DNA from: Chamaecyparis obtusa
Lineage: Eukaryota; Streptophyta; Pinopsida; Cupressales; Cupressaceae
Assembly (NCBI GenBank): GCA_027943335.1
Contig: BSBK01002162.1
Span: forward strand, 62,001 to 126,000
Direction: 5' to 3'
DNA: 64,000 nucleotides
This document shows positions 22,651 to 33,144 of this stretch, one piece after another. The notes under the pieces were generated by a model that worked only from the letters and a program-made list of their open reading frames with translations, searched no databases and was not told the origin of the DNA. The stretch's first letter is position 1. Every line of letters begins with the position of its first letter. Position numbers and translations under genes: made by a program.

Positions 22651-24125
22651 TGTTGATAGAGACATAGATTGAGGTGGTTGGGTTTAGGGAACTCAAGAAT
22701 TTGTATCTAGAGGATCCTGATTTTGGTGAAGCTTGGAAAGGTTGTAAAGAAGTTGTTACTCTAGACATAACAAAGTGGCTAGATTTTATCATTTAGGATG
22801 ATATGCAATTTAGAGGGAGTCAGTTGTGCATTCCAAGAAGTTCTATGAGGGAGAATCTCATCAAGGAGAAGCATAGCAGAAGACTGGCTGGACATTTTAG
22901 TCGAGATAAAACCTTTTCTTTGTTTAGTGAGAATTATTATTGGCCACAGTTGCAACAAGATGTCAAGAAGTTTGTACAAAGTTTCAGAGTATATCAGATG
23001 GTGAAAGGAGTGAAGCATAATATAGGGTTGTATCAACCATTACCTCTACCAGAGAAGCTTTGGGAGGATATCAGTATGGACTTTGTTCTTGGTTTACCAA
23101 GGACATAGTGGGGACATGATTCAATTTTTGTAGTAGATCATAGATTTTCAAAGATAGTAAATTTTGTTCCCTACAAGAAGACTAATGATGTCATTCATGT
23201 AGCATAATTATTTTCAAGAGAAGTGGTGAGATGACATGGTTTGCCAAAGAGTATAGTTTGAGATAGGGACACTAAGTTTGTTGGATATTTCTGACGTACA
23301 TTGTGGAAGAAGTTGAAGATAGATTTGAAATTTAGTTCATCACATCATCCACACACTGATGGACAGACAAAGGTGGTGAATAAAATTTTGGGAAATTTGC
23401 TAAGATGTTTGGTTGGGGATAAGCCAACAAGATGGGATTTGATTTTACCATAGGAAATATTTGCATACAATAATTCTATCAATAGGAGCACTAGTAAATC
23501 ACCATTCTAGATTATATATGGAAGTAGTCCCAGTAATACATCTGAATTGAGAAAGATAGATAAAGGAGAAATAAGTAGTGCTGAAGCTGAGGATTTTGTA
23601 GAACATTTGAAGAACATCCATGAGGAGGTGAGGAAGCACATTACCAAAATGAATGCATAGTATAAGGCTAAGGCAGATGAGAAAAGGAAGCATAAGGAAT
23701 TTCAGGTTGGAGATGAAGTCATGGTTCATTTGCAGAAGGAAATATTTCTAGTTGGTACATATAAAAAGTTAAAAATGAAGAAGTTTGGGCCATGCAGGAT
23801 ACTGAAGAAGCATGATTCGAGAAATGCATATGAGGTAGAATTGCCTATTGAGTTGAATATTTCACCAGTGTTTAACATTTCAAATCTGGCAGAGTATCAT
23901 GAAGGAGGTGTTGAAGATGAGGTTACATCAGCACAATGGAGTATTCCAGCAACTAGTTCAGATATCAAGGAGATTGAAGACATACTAGATAGTCATGTTG
24001 GTAGAAGCACAAGGAATAAGACATATGAAGAATATCTGGTCAAGTGGAAAGGATGACCTATTGAAGATTCATCATGGCTAACAAAGGAGGAGGTTAACCA
24101 TCTTGGTTTTCCTCTACACACCTGA
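22651..24125 (+). pseudogene. Gypsy integrase with chromodomain, right array unit
   Basis: Zinc region AGHFSRDKTFSLFSENYYWP, then FVQSFRVYQM in which both CxxC cysteines are lost. Core: EDISMDFVLGLPRT, DRDTKFVGYF, then DGQTKVVN where the third catalytic acid is Lys rather than Glu, so strand transfer would fail even without the stops. C-terminus: VGDEVMVHLQKE, FGPCRILKKHDSRNAYEVEL, and chromodomain DSHVGRSTRNKTYEEYLVKW with SSWLTKEEV. Normal end TGA at 24123-24125, 38 bp before the LTR. Confidence 0.92.
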
Positions 24126-24163
24126 GACATGACGGGGTCACTTCTCAAATTACCCCGGATGTC

Positions 24164-25012
24164 TGATGCAGGAGCATGTTGGGTGTAAGAGCAATCTTGC
24201 ATCACCCAAAAATATTTATGTTTTTGTATTCAATAATGGCTATCTTATGTAGAGCTTCTATTTATGGAAACTTGCTATTTTTAGTATGTTGGTCATAAAT
24301 CTCAGAATGTTTTGATTTTACATGTGGAGGTTCATCTTTGTTATATCAGCCTGCTAGTAAAGTTTCATGGCTAGATCAGGTCTAGTTTTGAAGATATTGA
24401 AGATTTTTGGTATTGGCAGTAGGGTATAGAAACTTTGAACTCAGTTTTGAAGGCTTTAAGGGCTCTGGATTAGGTCAAAAATTTGGGTGACAGGTGCTTG
24501 CACTATTCAAGCCTGTAGACCACTTTGTGGCCTTTTCGAAATGGGGTTATAATAGTCAATTGGGTCAACTGATGATGACTTATGGTCTCTGCAAGTCGGG
24601 TCACTTGAAATGGCAGAAAATAATTTTCCTTCAAAATTTCTATTCGGATTTCAAAAATTATTTTAAGCCGACTCTGATGTAATAAATTTTAAAATAAAAT
24701 AATTCTAAGTTTGGTTGGCCCTAAGGGCTAAATTTTTGGAACCTTCTCGGGCGGTGGAAAATGCCTATATAAAGAAGGCCCGTAATGTTGTCTAGGGAAG
24801 TTCTAGGTAGCAGATTTGGGTATTGATTTGAGGCTTTGTCCAACAAAATATTATAAGGGAATGCCCATGTGGCTTTGCATATTGTAATTCTGAAAGTTTG
24901 TAATTTCACATTTGTGGAGATAATAAGAAGCCAATTTTTTATTCTTGCATATTGTTGTTGTTTCTCTATTTCTGTTATGTTTTTGTGGTATTAAGGGGAG
25001 CACCCTTCATCA
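24164..25012 (+). repeat. Gypsy LTR 3, right end of the array (849 bp)
   Basis: TGATG…CATCA. TATATAAAG at 24766. The right flank is TCCTT; no matching left duplication can be tested because the left end of the array is truncated at 5148. Confidence 0.9.
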
Positions 25013-26732
25013 TCCTTATAGTTAGTTGTTTTTATATAGGGATCTAGTGAATCCAGTGTTCGCTCTATGTCTTGAACTTGGCGGTTAGTGGCCAAACATT
25101 CACTGATCTGGGGAGTAGTTAAGGATTTCTTCAGTCGCTGAATCTCCAAATCAAGTGATTAAGTATGTTAACACTCAGAGATTAAACATGGACCTCATAT
25201 GTTCATCAAGATCAATGGTTGGCATGTTTTTTCTAAATAGAACTTAGGGTTAAGAAAAGACTAAGTGACCTAGCGAATGGCTCAGTCACGTGATCTCAGA
25301 ACCAGAAATGGGTTGAGTTAAAAATTGACTGATCACGAGAAGTCTTCAGTCACTAGATTGCTAGAAAAGAGATGAGTTAAGTGAAAGGTTTTGAGATTCA
25401 GTGTGGGGTATGGATGTAGATGTGGTCAGATAGTGGTTATGTGATCTCCCTATCAAACCATGAGTTAAGTGAAATTCAAGAGATTACGTGAATGATTTGG
25501 TCGCTGAGTCTCCAAACCATACTAGGGTTAAGTGATATGTTAAGAGATCATGAGAAATCCTCAATCGCTTAATCTCTAGATCCAAGAAGCCCAAGATTTG
25601 GGTGATAAGCATGGACCATTGATGAAGACAAGATCAAACGGTGGTCGCTAGTTCGCTCAATGAAACCATAGGTCAAGGATAACCTTTAGCAAATTGGAAA
25701 TGACTTCAGTCGCAAGATTTCCAAATAGAAGTTGGGCTAGAGATAAAGGTTGGGAGATTCAATGAGGGCTGTGGATATTGATCTTGATCAATGGATGGCA
25801 TTTCATTGTGATATTGAACTAGGGTTAAGAGAAACTTTCAGTGATTTAGAGATAAAGGTTGTTGTTGGATATCGTGATTAAACTTGAGTTAAGGATAACA
25901 TTCAAAAAATTGGAGATGGCTTCAGTTGCTGAATCGCCAGTTTGAGCGTGGGTTAAAGATGAAGGCTTGGAGTTTGAATATGATTTTTTTATGTAGATAA
26001 GATCAGATGGTGGTCACGTATTATCTGAATGAAACCACGGATCAAGAAAAGATTATGTGATCATGAGAATGCTTTGTTTGCATGATCTCCAAACCGAGCT
26101 AGGGTTAAGATAAACTTTCAGTGACTATGAGGAAGCCTTCATTCATGTAATCTCTGAATGACTTAGGGTTTAGGTGCTTGTTGAGGATAAGATAAAGACA
26201 GTGCCAGGTGTGATGAGGAGATTATCTCCCATTGGTCGCTGAAGGAAAAGATGATGTGATCAGATATTTTTCAAAGCTTAAATGACTATTGTCGATTAAT
26301 AAGGATTGTTTGATGTGCCAAGAAAGATGATGATCAAGGGTTATGTTTTAAACTAAATCAATTAGCTGTTGTTACCATATTTTCAAATTGAGTGAGGGTT
26401 TTCTATAGGGTTTGATATAGTGAACCATAAATGACAAGCTGAAATGGACATTTTTGTTCCAAGGATGGTTATGGGGAGCACTTTGAAGACCAAAATAAGG
26501 TGGTTACATTTTCTTTTGCCTAGTAAAGAGGTTTACAAATATGGTAAAGATGTTTCTTCCTCAGAGAAAACAAATATAATAAGCACCTAGTGAGATCACA
26601 AAAGAAGGCACTTCCCCAAGTTTTTAAGGAAAGGATACTGTAGGGAATATTTTGTATGAAGTCACTAATGTAAAGGAAACACTTGGTAGGGTTTGAACTA
26701 TTTTTGGAAGTTATTGCAAAAGACTTGGCACT

Positions 26733-26798
26733 CAAATTAACATACACTTTTGAAAATTGTAACTGAATGTGCAATTTTCAAAAGTGTATGTTAATTTG
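26733..26798. repeat. Perfect 27-bp inverted repeat, 12-nt loop
   Basis: Arms 26733-26759 and 26772-26798 are exact reverse complements (CAAATTAACATACAC… / …GTGTATGTTAATTTG). A second small hairpin (TGCACAA TCT TTGTGCA) follows at about 26804-26820. Perfect arms inside decayed sequence point to a recent fold-back event. It could also give a hairpin RNA. Confidence 0.9.
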
Positions 26799-27372
26799 AA
26801 AAAGTGCACAATCTTTGTGCATTTTTTGTCCTTTGTCTTATCTATGTAATCTTTGATATTTTCCCTAGTGATCTATATATTGTTTGCAATCCTTGTTCTA
26901 TAAAAGGATTTCCTGGATCATTTAGAAGGATCGGGACTTGAATTATTTTTTCTTCCAAGTTCTGAGTCTAGGATGTAGCAGATTCTTGTATTAGACAATA
27001 TTATTATATCAAAGGAAAGCATCTAGTCTTTTGCATATTATTGAAGTGGTTTTAGATCTTTAAGTAGGTGTATACAGAGGCATGATCCTCATACTTAATA
27101 TAAATATCATGTCTTATTTTTCTCCATTTGTCTCCATCTTATGAGTTTTGAATTTTCTAATTCATTGTATGGCTTTTTATCCATGCATATGCTATCATTC
27201 TCTAGTTCTGATTTAGGATTAGATTAAATGATGCTCTAGATGAAGAATAGATTCATTGGGTTTTAATTGGGATGTTTGTAAGTAGTTTGGGTTAGGGTTT
27301 TTATATTTATGGCTTGGATCTATGATGAATATTACTAGTTGGATTATGTATTCTATTGTGCAATAGAGATTC

Positions 27373-27396
27373 GGCCCAATGGATAAGGCGCTGGTC
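27373..27396 (+). other. tRNA-Arg 5' fragment (not a complete tRNA)
   Basis: 24 bases that include GGCCCAATGGATAAGG and GCGCTGGTC match positions ~9-32 of plant tRNA-Arg(ACG) as I recall it: D-arm with A box up to the anticodon stem. The 3' half, T-arm and acceptor partner are absent, so this is a captured fragment rather than a gene. Related, more diverged fragments lie in the big LTRs at 56530 and 62603. Confidence 0.7.
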
Positions 27397-27800
27397 ATAA
27401 GCGAGTAAATTTTGCAATAATGTCTCTGATATGGTGTGTTACATCCCACCAATATTAATCATTACCAATCCTAAAATCCCTCAAAGTCTTGAGGTCACAA
27501 GTCCATTTTGTTCACCATAGCAATGGAGAGTCAATGAATGACTAGTTATCATTTAGTACTCTCTTTCTATCATCTGCTTTGTTCAATCCAGTTTAAAGTT
27601 GTAAAGGTGTTATTTGTTACTGGATTAGGAGCACCCTCCTTGGTTTTGCAAAGTCAAAAGTGTTGAGGGAAGTCTTGTCCCTATAGTTGGTGCAATTTCC
27701 TAATAGACTTCACCACATTTGGAATTAACCTTACCTTAAAATCTATCTCTAGGCATACTAGTGTCTCTTTGAGTGTAAAATCCATTTTGAGGAACCAACA

Positions 27801-29989
27801 CATTGACTTTGTATGTGAATATTGAGCCATATATATGTGAACAAGATACAAGTGTGGTTAAAAAAAATCACAATATCATTTCGAATAATACATGACATAA
27901 AAATGTAAACATTGGAATCCTTACTATCCATATGATAGTTATGGTAAAATCTAAAATGAAATATATGCTAGAAACCCAACAAGGGTTTTATGAAAAACAT
28001 AGAGAACTGTGATTAAATTGTAAAATATGACCAATGCGACAAATAGAGTTAGAGAAAGAATGTGTTTAGCAACAAAAACATAAAAAACCTAATATGGTTT
28101 TTAAGAATAACCAAAAGTACAAAAAAGGTACATTACGGTTAGGTGGAGGAATGATATGAAAATGCTATGTAAGAAATGCTTTAACCAAAGTTAATTTTTT
28201 TTGACTAAAAACATTTAGTATTACCATGACGATGACAAACATGACAAGGGTTTAGTAAATAATGTCAAAAAAGAACTAAACCCTTAAAGAATAAACTAAT
28301 CACAAAGCTTAACATCTTTTAAACAAAGAAATGATATGTGTCAACAACCAGCAGATGAACTCAAAATGAAAAGAACATAATTAAATACACCTAAAGGAAA
28401 TCTTGAAAATCATGTGTATCTCTTCAAATAATCAAACCCAAAATTGCTCCATCTCCCTTCTAACTGTCATCCCAAACCAAACTATATTTCTAAGAAAAAT
28501 GTGGAGCATAACTATGATGCCTTAGATCAATAGATTTAGGATTAACTTTGTAGTTAACCAAAACAAAATAAAGTTTCAAAATTGATGCTCAAAGCACCAA
28601 ATACAGTACTCGCATTATACCCATAATGAATGATCTTTAACTATACTTCAATACGGATTTATCAAATTTTACCAAATGAAATAATGGATAGAGGATTGAC
28701 CAAAAGGTCGTATCCAATTACAAATTATCAAATGCCTTGGTCACAACTTTGTGACATAAAAAATACACTTTCAAATTTATTTTCTTTAGCACAAAAACAT
28801 ATTAATGATGCTACCTTTAAGAATGGAAAATAAATTCATGTAAACTATATTTAACAATTATGTCAATACTAAGTGCAACAAATATCACTATCAATGAAAC
28901 TTACAAAATAGAATGCAAACAAAATATCAATGATTAACAAATTCCTGTCAAGGACAACGAAACCCCCAAGATCAAGAAACTCCCCATTTGTCCTTGGTGG
29001 AAAAAATACTAACTCATTCTTATCCCCTTTTTTAGGTAAACAAGGGAAAAAGAAGGAATGAAAGAATGACAATTGAGAACATGAATGATTAGTAACTAAG
29101 TAAAAGATACCATAGAAATTCAAAGAAATTTTTTTAAACCAATAGATTAATGTTGGGATAACCTAGAATGTGGATTGATAAATGCAACAAGAAATAACCT
29201 TACGGTCATGCTATGGTATATCTAGAGTGAATGTTCACATGTAATCTTCATAGAAATGTTAAATCAGTAATCTATGACCAAGAAAATATCCTCTTTAGAT
29301 TTGTTATTTACCACATTTGCCTCCTTATTTTCTTCTTGTTTGCCTCCTTAGATTTGTTAAATGCCACCAAATATCATAGGCATAAAAACATACTTCCAAG
29401 TACCTTCCCATATAAATTATCCCAATCCTCATCAGAGATTACAATTCATTTCTTAGAATTTCCTCCCAATGGATGTCATTAATCCTTCAGATAGAGATAG
29501 TCATTACTCGCACTTATTATGAATGGATGTCATTAAACTTCAGAAACTTCAACTTATTATCATTTTTCATTACTCGCACTTAACCACAAAACTCCCACTC
29601 AACCATGAGACCTTCCTATAGAGGATAACTAAAAATAACATGTCTTTGATACTAGTCGTTAGGATTAGCATGCATAAATCTAATAGTTACATGCAAATGT
29701 ATCTAATAATACAAAACAATAAAATACACAAAATAGAACAAGAAGACACAATTATTTAACACAATTCACCAAATCTTAGGCTACATCCACTAAAAAAATA
29801 TTCCAATCTTATTATCTAGTCATTTTAGCCTGTTACAATCATTGATTACCTGCAAATTAATACTGTTGCAAGAAGATACAAAATTCTAATTATGAAAAAA
29901 ACCTAATCTTAAGCCATTACTGAAAGACTTATGTCAGTTAACAAGTTCATTCTAAAACAAAAAGTTGATGAGTCAACCTAGGGAAATTT
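27801..29989. other. AT-rich stretch with no gene seen
   Basis: Frames are short, with no recognisable domain, LTR, or inverted repeat. Likely old, unidentifiable transposon sequence. The part left of 29995 is the pre-insertion flank of the next element. Confidence 0.5.
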
Positions 29990-29994
29990 GTCAT
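29990..29994. repeat. Target site duplication GTCAT, left copy
   Basis: GTCAT directly before TGTTATC; repeated after the right LTR at 38225-38229. Confidence 0.9.
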
Positions 29995-31265
29995 TGTTAT
30001 CTCTATTTGAGCATTAAGGATTGTCAATAGTATCAAAGATGATCAATAGATTACCTATGTTATCTAGTTGGTAAAAGGAATTACTACATGTTATGCATGC
30101 TAGTCGGTTAACTACATAAGCCCTCACACCAAGTTATCTCAAGGAAGTATCAAGAACAAAAGATAATAGTTCTAACCGAGCACCAAATTAGTTTTACCGA
30201 GAAAGAGTGTATACCAATACTGAGTGTCAGTAAACACTAAGAAGATGGGACAATGAGCAACATTGACAATGTTTACCGAGCAATTCAAGAAATGACATAG
30301 TAATCAGTTTTGGCTCATCTATCTATGCAGATGGTAACAACAGAATCATAAAACATTTTACCAAGATCAGTGATCATTTATTGTAGATTTAATCAATAAT
30401 TGTGATGATGATCTCTATGTAATTTCTAGATCTATGTCATTTTTGTATATGGTAGATCTTAGGGTTTTTCCTAAGATATTTTAACCTAATTTTGTTAAGC
30501 GGTGATAGCAGTATGCTATATAATTGTAACTCATGTCATTTTGACATATGTATGGTATGGACAAGTGAAGGAGATCTTGAAGTAAGAATCCAACTTCGAG
30601 ACATCAGTTATCAGAGAAGGAAGATTAGAATATTGAGACATTCGTATTAGACAGAATTAGACAAGGTTGTCGAGTAGTTTAGAGATAAGATTTTCACATA
30701 TCAATGTGATATTTACTCAATACAACATAGATCTATTTTAGAAAAGGTTAAGTTGTCAATTACAGATACATCATGTTATTCTATAATCATTGTGATAGAG
30801 TTAGCAAAAATCTCTTAACAGAGTAGACCTAATAGTCTTTATTGTAAATATTTTAACTGAGTACACACTCTAGTAGTATTGTTAAAATCCTTTAACAGGG
30901 TACATCTAGCTGACCTTTTGTTACTCCTAATAGGGTAAGATCACTAGAAGTGATCACAACTTGTAGCCTTAATAGAAAAACATTATTATCTCCAGTAGTG
31001 AAGAATTTTGGGGTGTCATCCCCACCATAGTTTTTACCTTCTAACAAGGGTTTCTGCATAACCAAAATACTTGTGTTATGTGACTGATTTATTGTTTGAT
31101 TTCATGCAGTTTACATTTACAATTTAATTGAATGAATGATGCATACAATGGATTTAGTTGATAGATGAGTTTACTACTCTTTTCTAATTGAGTTTTTGGA
31201 GTTAAGGTTTTTGAGGGTACTAATTCACCCCTCCCCTCTTACTACCCTATCTCTCCATTCCAACA
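29995..31265 (+). repeat. 5' LTR of the non-autonomous element (1271 bp)
   Basis: TGTTATCTC…CATTCCAACA. Contains ACCGAG-type repeats in its first 300 bp (30177, 30197, 30276). Followed by AT and the primer site at 31268. Collinear with 36953-38224 throughout. Confidence 0.92.
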
Positions 31266-31267
31266 AT

Positions 31268-31278
31268 TGATATCAGAG
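31268..31278 (+). other. Primer binding site, initiator tRNA-Met type
   Basis: TGATATCAGAG, one change from TGGTATCAGAG, two bases after the LTR end. Confidence 0.85.
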
Positions 31279-31328
31279 TGCAGATCTCTTATTGGACATT
31301 TTAGCCACTGAAGAGTAAAGATCTAATC

Positions 31329-32629
31329 ATGGAGAGATACAAGTTGGATAGAAGAATAGAGAATAAAAATATTTAGATGCAGATGTTCATTAAGCAATAC
31401 AAACAAGTTAAGGATGCATTGAATAAGTTACTGGTTTAGATAAAGAGTTTGGCTCTTTTGGAAAATGAGACTAGTTACCATGAAGAAGTGATTGATGACT
31501 TATTTGATAATATTGGTTCTAGTTCAGGAAGTATTTCTATTGGTTCTGGAAGTGCTATACCTAATTTATTTGAGAAAAAAATCCATTTAACTGAACAAGT
31601 GAAAGCCTTGCAGATTGGTCAAGAATCACAGATGGTGAGAATGATTGATGTAATGAATAATGTTAGACAAGTTGAACAAGAAAGGAACTTAGCTATTAAA
31701 GAAAGAAGACAGATGACTAAACAACTTCAAGAAAAATAAATTAAGATACAAAGACTTACCAAGCATCATTTTCAAATATCCAATCAGATGATGATTGCAA
31801 ACTAGGAGATCAATCGAGTAAATGGTGAGTTCTCAAGAAAACTTGAAGATATTGGAGCACTCAGGGAAGAGAATGAGAAACTAAGAAATGAAGTAAAGAT
31901 TTAGCTACAACACAATGAAATCATAAAAAAAGCCAAAGACAATTTTAAGAAGATTGATGATTTTCTAATTAATCAAAGAAGACTTGGAAGCAAAGCTGGA
32001 TTAGGGTATACCAAGCAAGGTGAATCATCCAAACAAGCTGAATAGGTGAACAATCAAAATCAGAGACCTAAGACACTGGCATGCTATCATTGTAGCAAAC
32101 TAGGACATACTTCAAATATTTGTAGGAGTAAAGCACAAGGTAAACCTAAAGTCACTCCTAAGTTTAATGATTATTGTTATGCAACAAGCATGGACACACC
32201 TCTTAAGAGTGTAGGGAGAAGATGAAGCAAGTATGGACATGGAAACAAAAGAACAAACCTTATCAACCAAAGAGACAAGGTAGTGCATGCACTTGGGATT
32301 ACAACACATGGGTTAACTACATAGTATGTGGAAGGTATGGACATATTACAAAAAATTGTATGAGGAAGAGATGGGCTGGAAAATCATGAAGTTGGACAAG
32401 CACTGGTATGACATGCTTGCACTGTCATAAATTCGGTCACCTAAGAAAGGATTACAGAGATCGAGCACTAGAAGAAGGACATATATTTGAGAGTGGCAAC
32501 ACAATTGCAGATATCATGAGAATTAGAAATACTATGTGGAGAAAGGTATCAAATGAAAATGCTGAGTCAAGCAATGCAGTTAGTGAAACCTTGTCCATTG
32601 GATTGGGTGACATCGGTACCTCCACCTAA
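31329..32629 (+). pseudogene. ORF1: coiled-coil protein with four CCHC zinc knuckles (gag-like)
   Basis: ATG at 31329 (MERYKLDRRIENKNI, then a TAG). A long coiled coil follows (EQVKALQIGQESQMVRMIDV; LREENEKLRNEVKI). After it come four zinc knuckles: CYHCSKLGHTSNIC at 32082; a frameshifted one at 32175 (…KHGHTS*EC); YIVCGRYGHITKNC at 32318-32359 with first Cys to Tyr; CLHCHKFGHLRKDY at 32414-32455 with last Cys to Tyr. Spacing is CX2CX4HX4C. Such knuckles bind nucleic acid, so an RNA-packaging role is likely. I do not see the usual copia Gag core. TAG stops occur at expected Gln codons, and there is one frameshift near 32180 and another before 32408. Confidence 0.8.
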
Positions 32630-32639
32630 GGTGAAATAG

Positions 32640-33144
32640 GTATGTATGTAACTGATATTCCAAATTGATCTTATCTTACATACAGTTCCTTATATTTGAT
32701 GTACACATACCAAATCAGTATGAATTAAGGTATATTATGGTTTATAAGTTTTGAGCTAACAAAGTCATATAGTCGGTATATGCAAGAAAGAGTAAAGAGT
32801 TACCCGTCGGTGACTATTATGCAAGGTTAACCGAGTATCAGTATCAATCGAGTGGAAAGTTATGTGTTAACTGAGCTGTTGATATCATGTGGTAATCATC
32901 AACTTGATAGTTGTCACCGAGCTAGAAGTAGGTCAAGCATTTATGACAAGTAGAATTTGAAAAAGGCTATAAATATATGAGTGACTTAGTTCATTCTTCA
33001 CAAAGTAATTTTGAAGAGCAAGAGTTTTTAGAAGCATTGAAGTCAGTTTTAGATCCAACCGAGCGTGTTCTTCATCACTTCTGAGTAAGTACAATTACTA
33101 CTGAGCTCATTCAAAGTATTTACTAAAAACCTAAGTTGATTAAA
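32640..33144 (+). promoter_or_regulatory. Inter-ORF region with ACCGAG-type repeats
   Basis: Non-coding. Contains several CCGAG/CTCGGT-like motifs (32835, 32850, 32872, 32921) resembling those in the LTR, then a TATA box at 32968 and a ~170-nt leader before the ORF2 ATG. It looks like an internal promoter rather than a simple spacer. Confidence 0.55.
32968..32977 (+). promoter_or_regulatory. Internal TATA box before ORF2
   Basis: TATAAATATA 177 bp before the ORF2 ATG. GC-richer GGC precedes it, as in many plant TATA boxes. A start about 30 bp later would give a ~145-nt leader. Confidence 0.55.

Larger units (their letters stand above)
25013..27800 (+). repeat. Decayed LTR-like segment with dispersed degenerate motif
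   Basis: No coding frame. A degenerate motif (TTCAGTCGCTGAATCTCCAA, partly palindromic) followed by GGGTTAAG recurs about ten times between 25120 and 26220. The same vocabulary occurs in the LTRs of the gag-only element (CTTCAGTCGCTAGTTCTCCA near 55258), and both carry a tRNA-Arg 5' fragment near their 3' end. I infer a diverged LTR of a related family, but I could not find its ends or internal region. Confidence 0.4.

Noticed and set aside
27373..27396. tRNA-Arg gene
   Set aside because: Only the D-arm to anticodon-stem part is present; no T-arm, no 3' acceptor strand.
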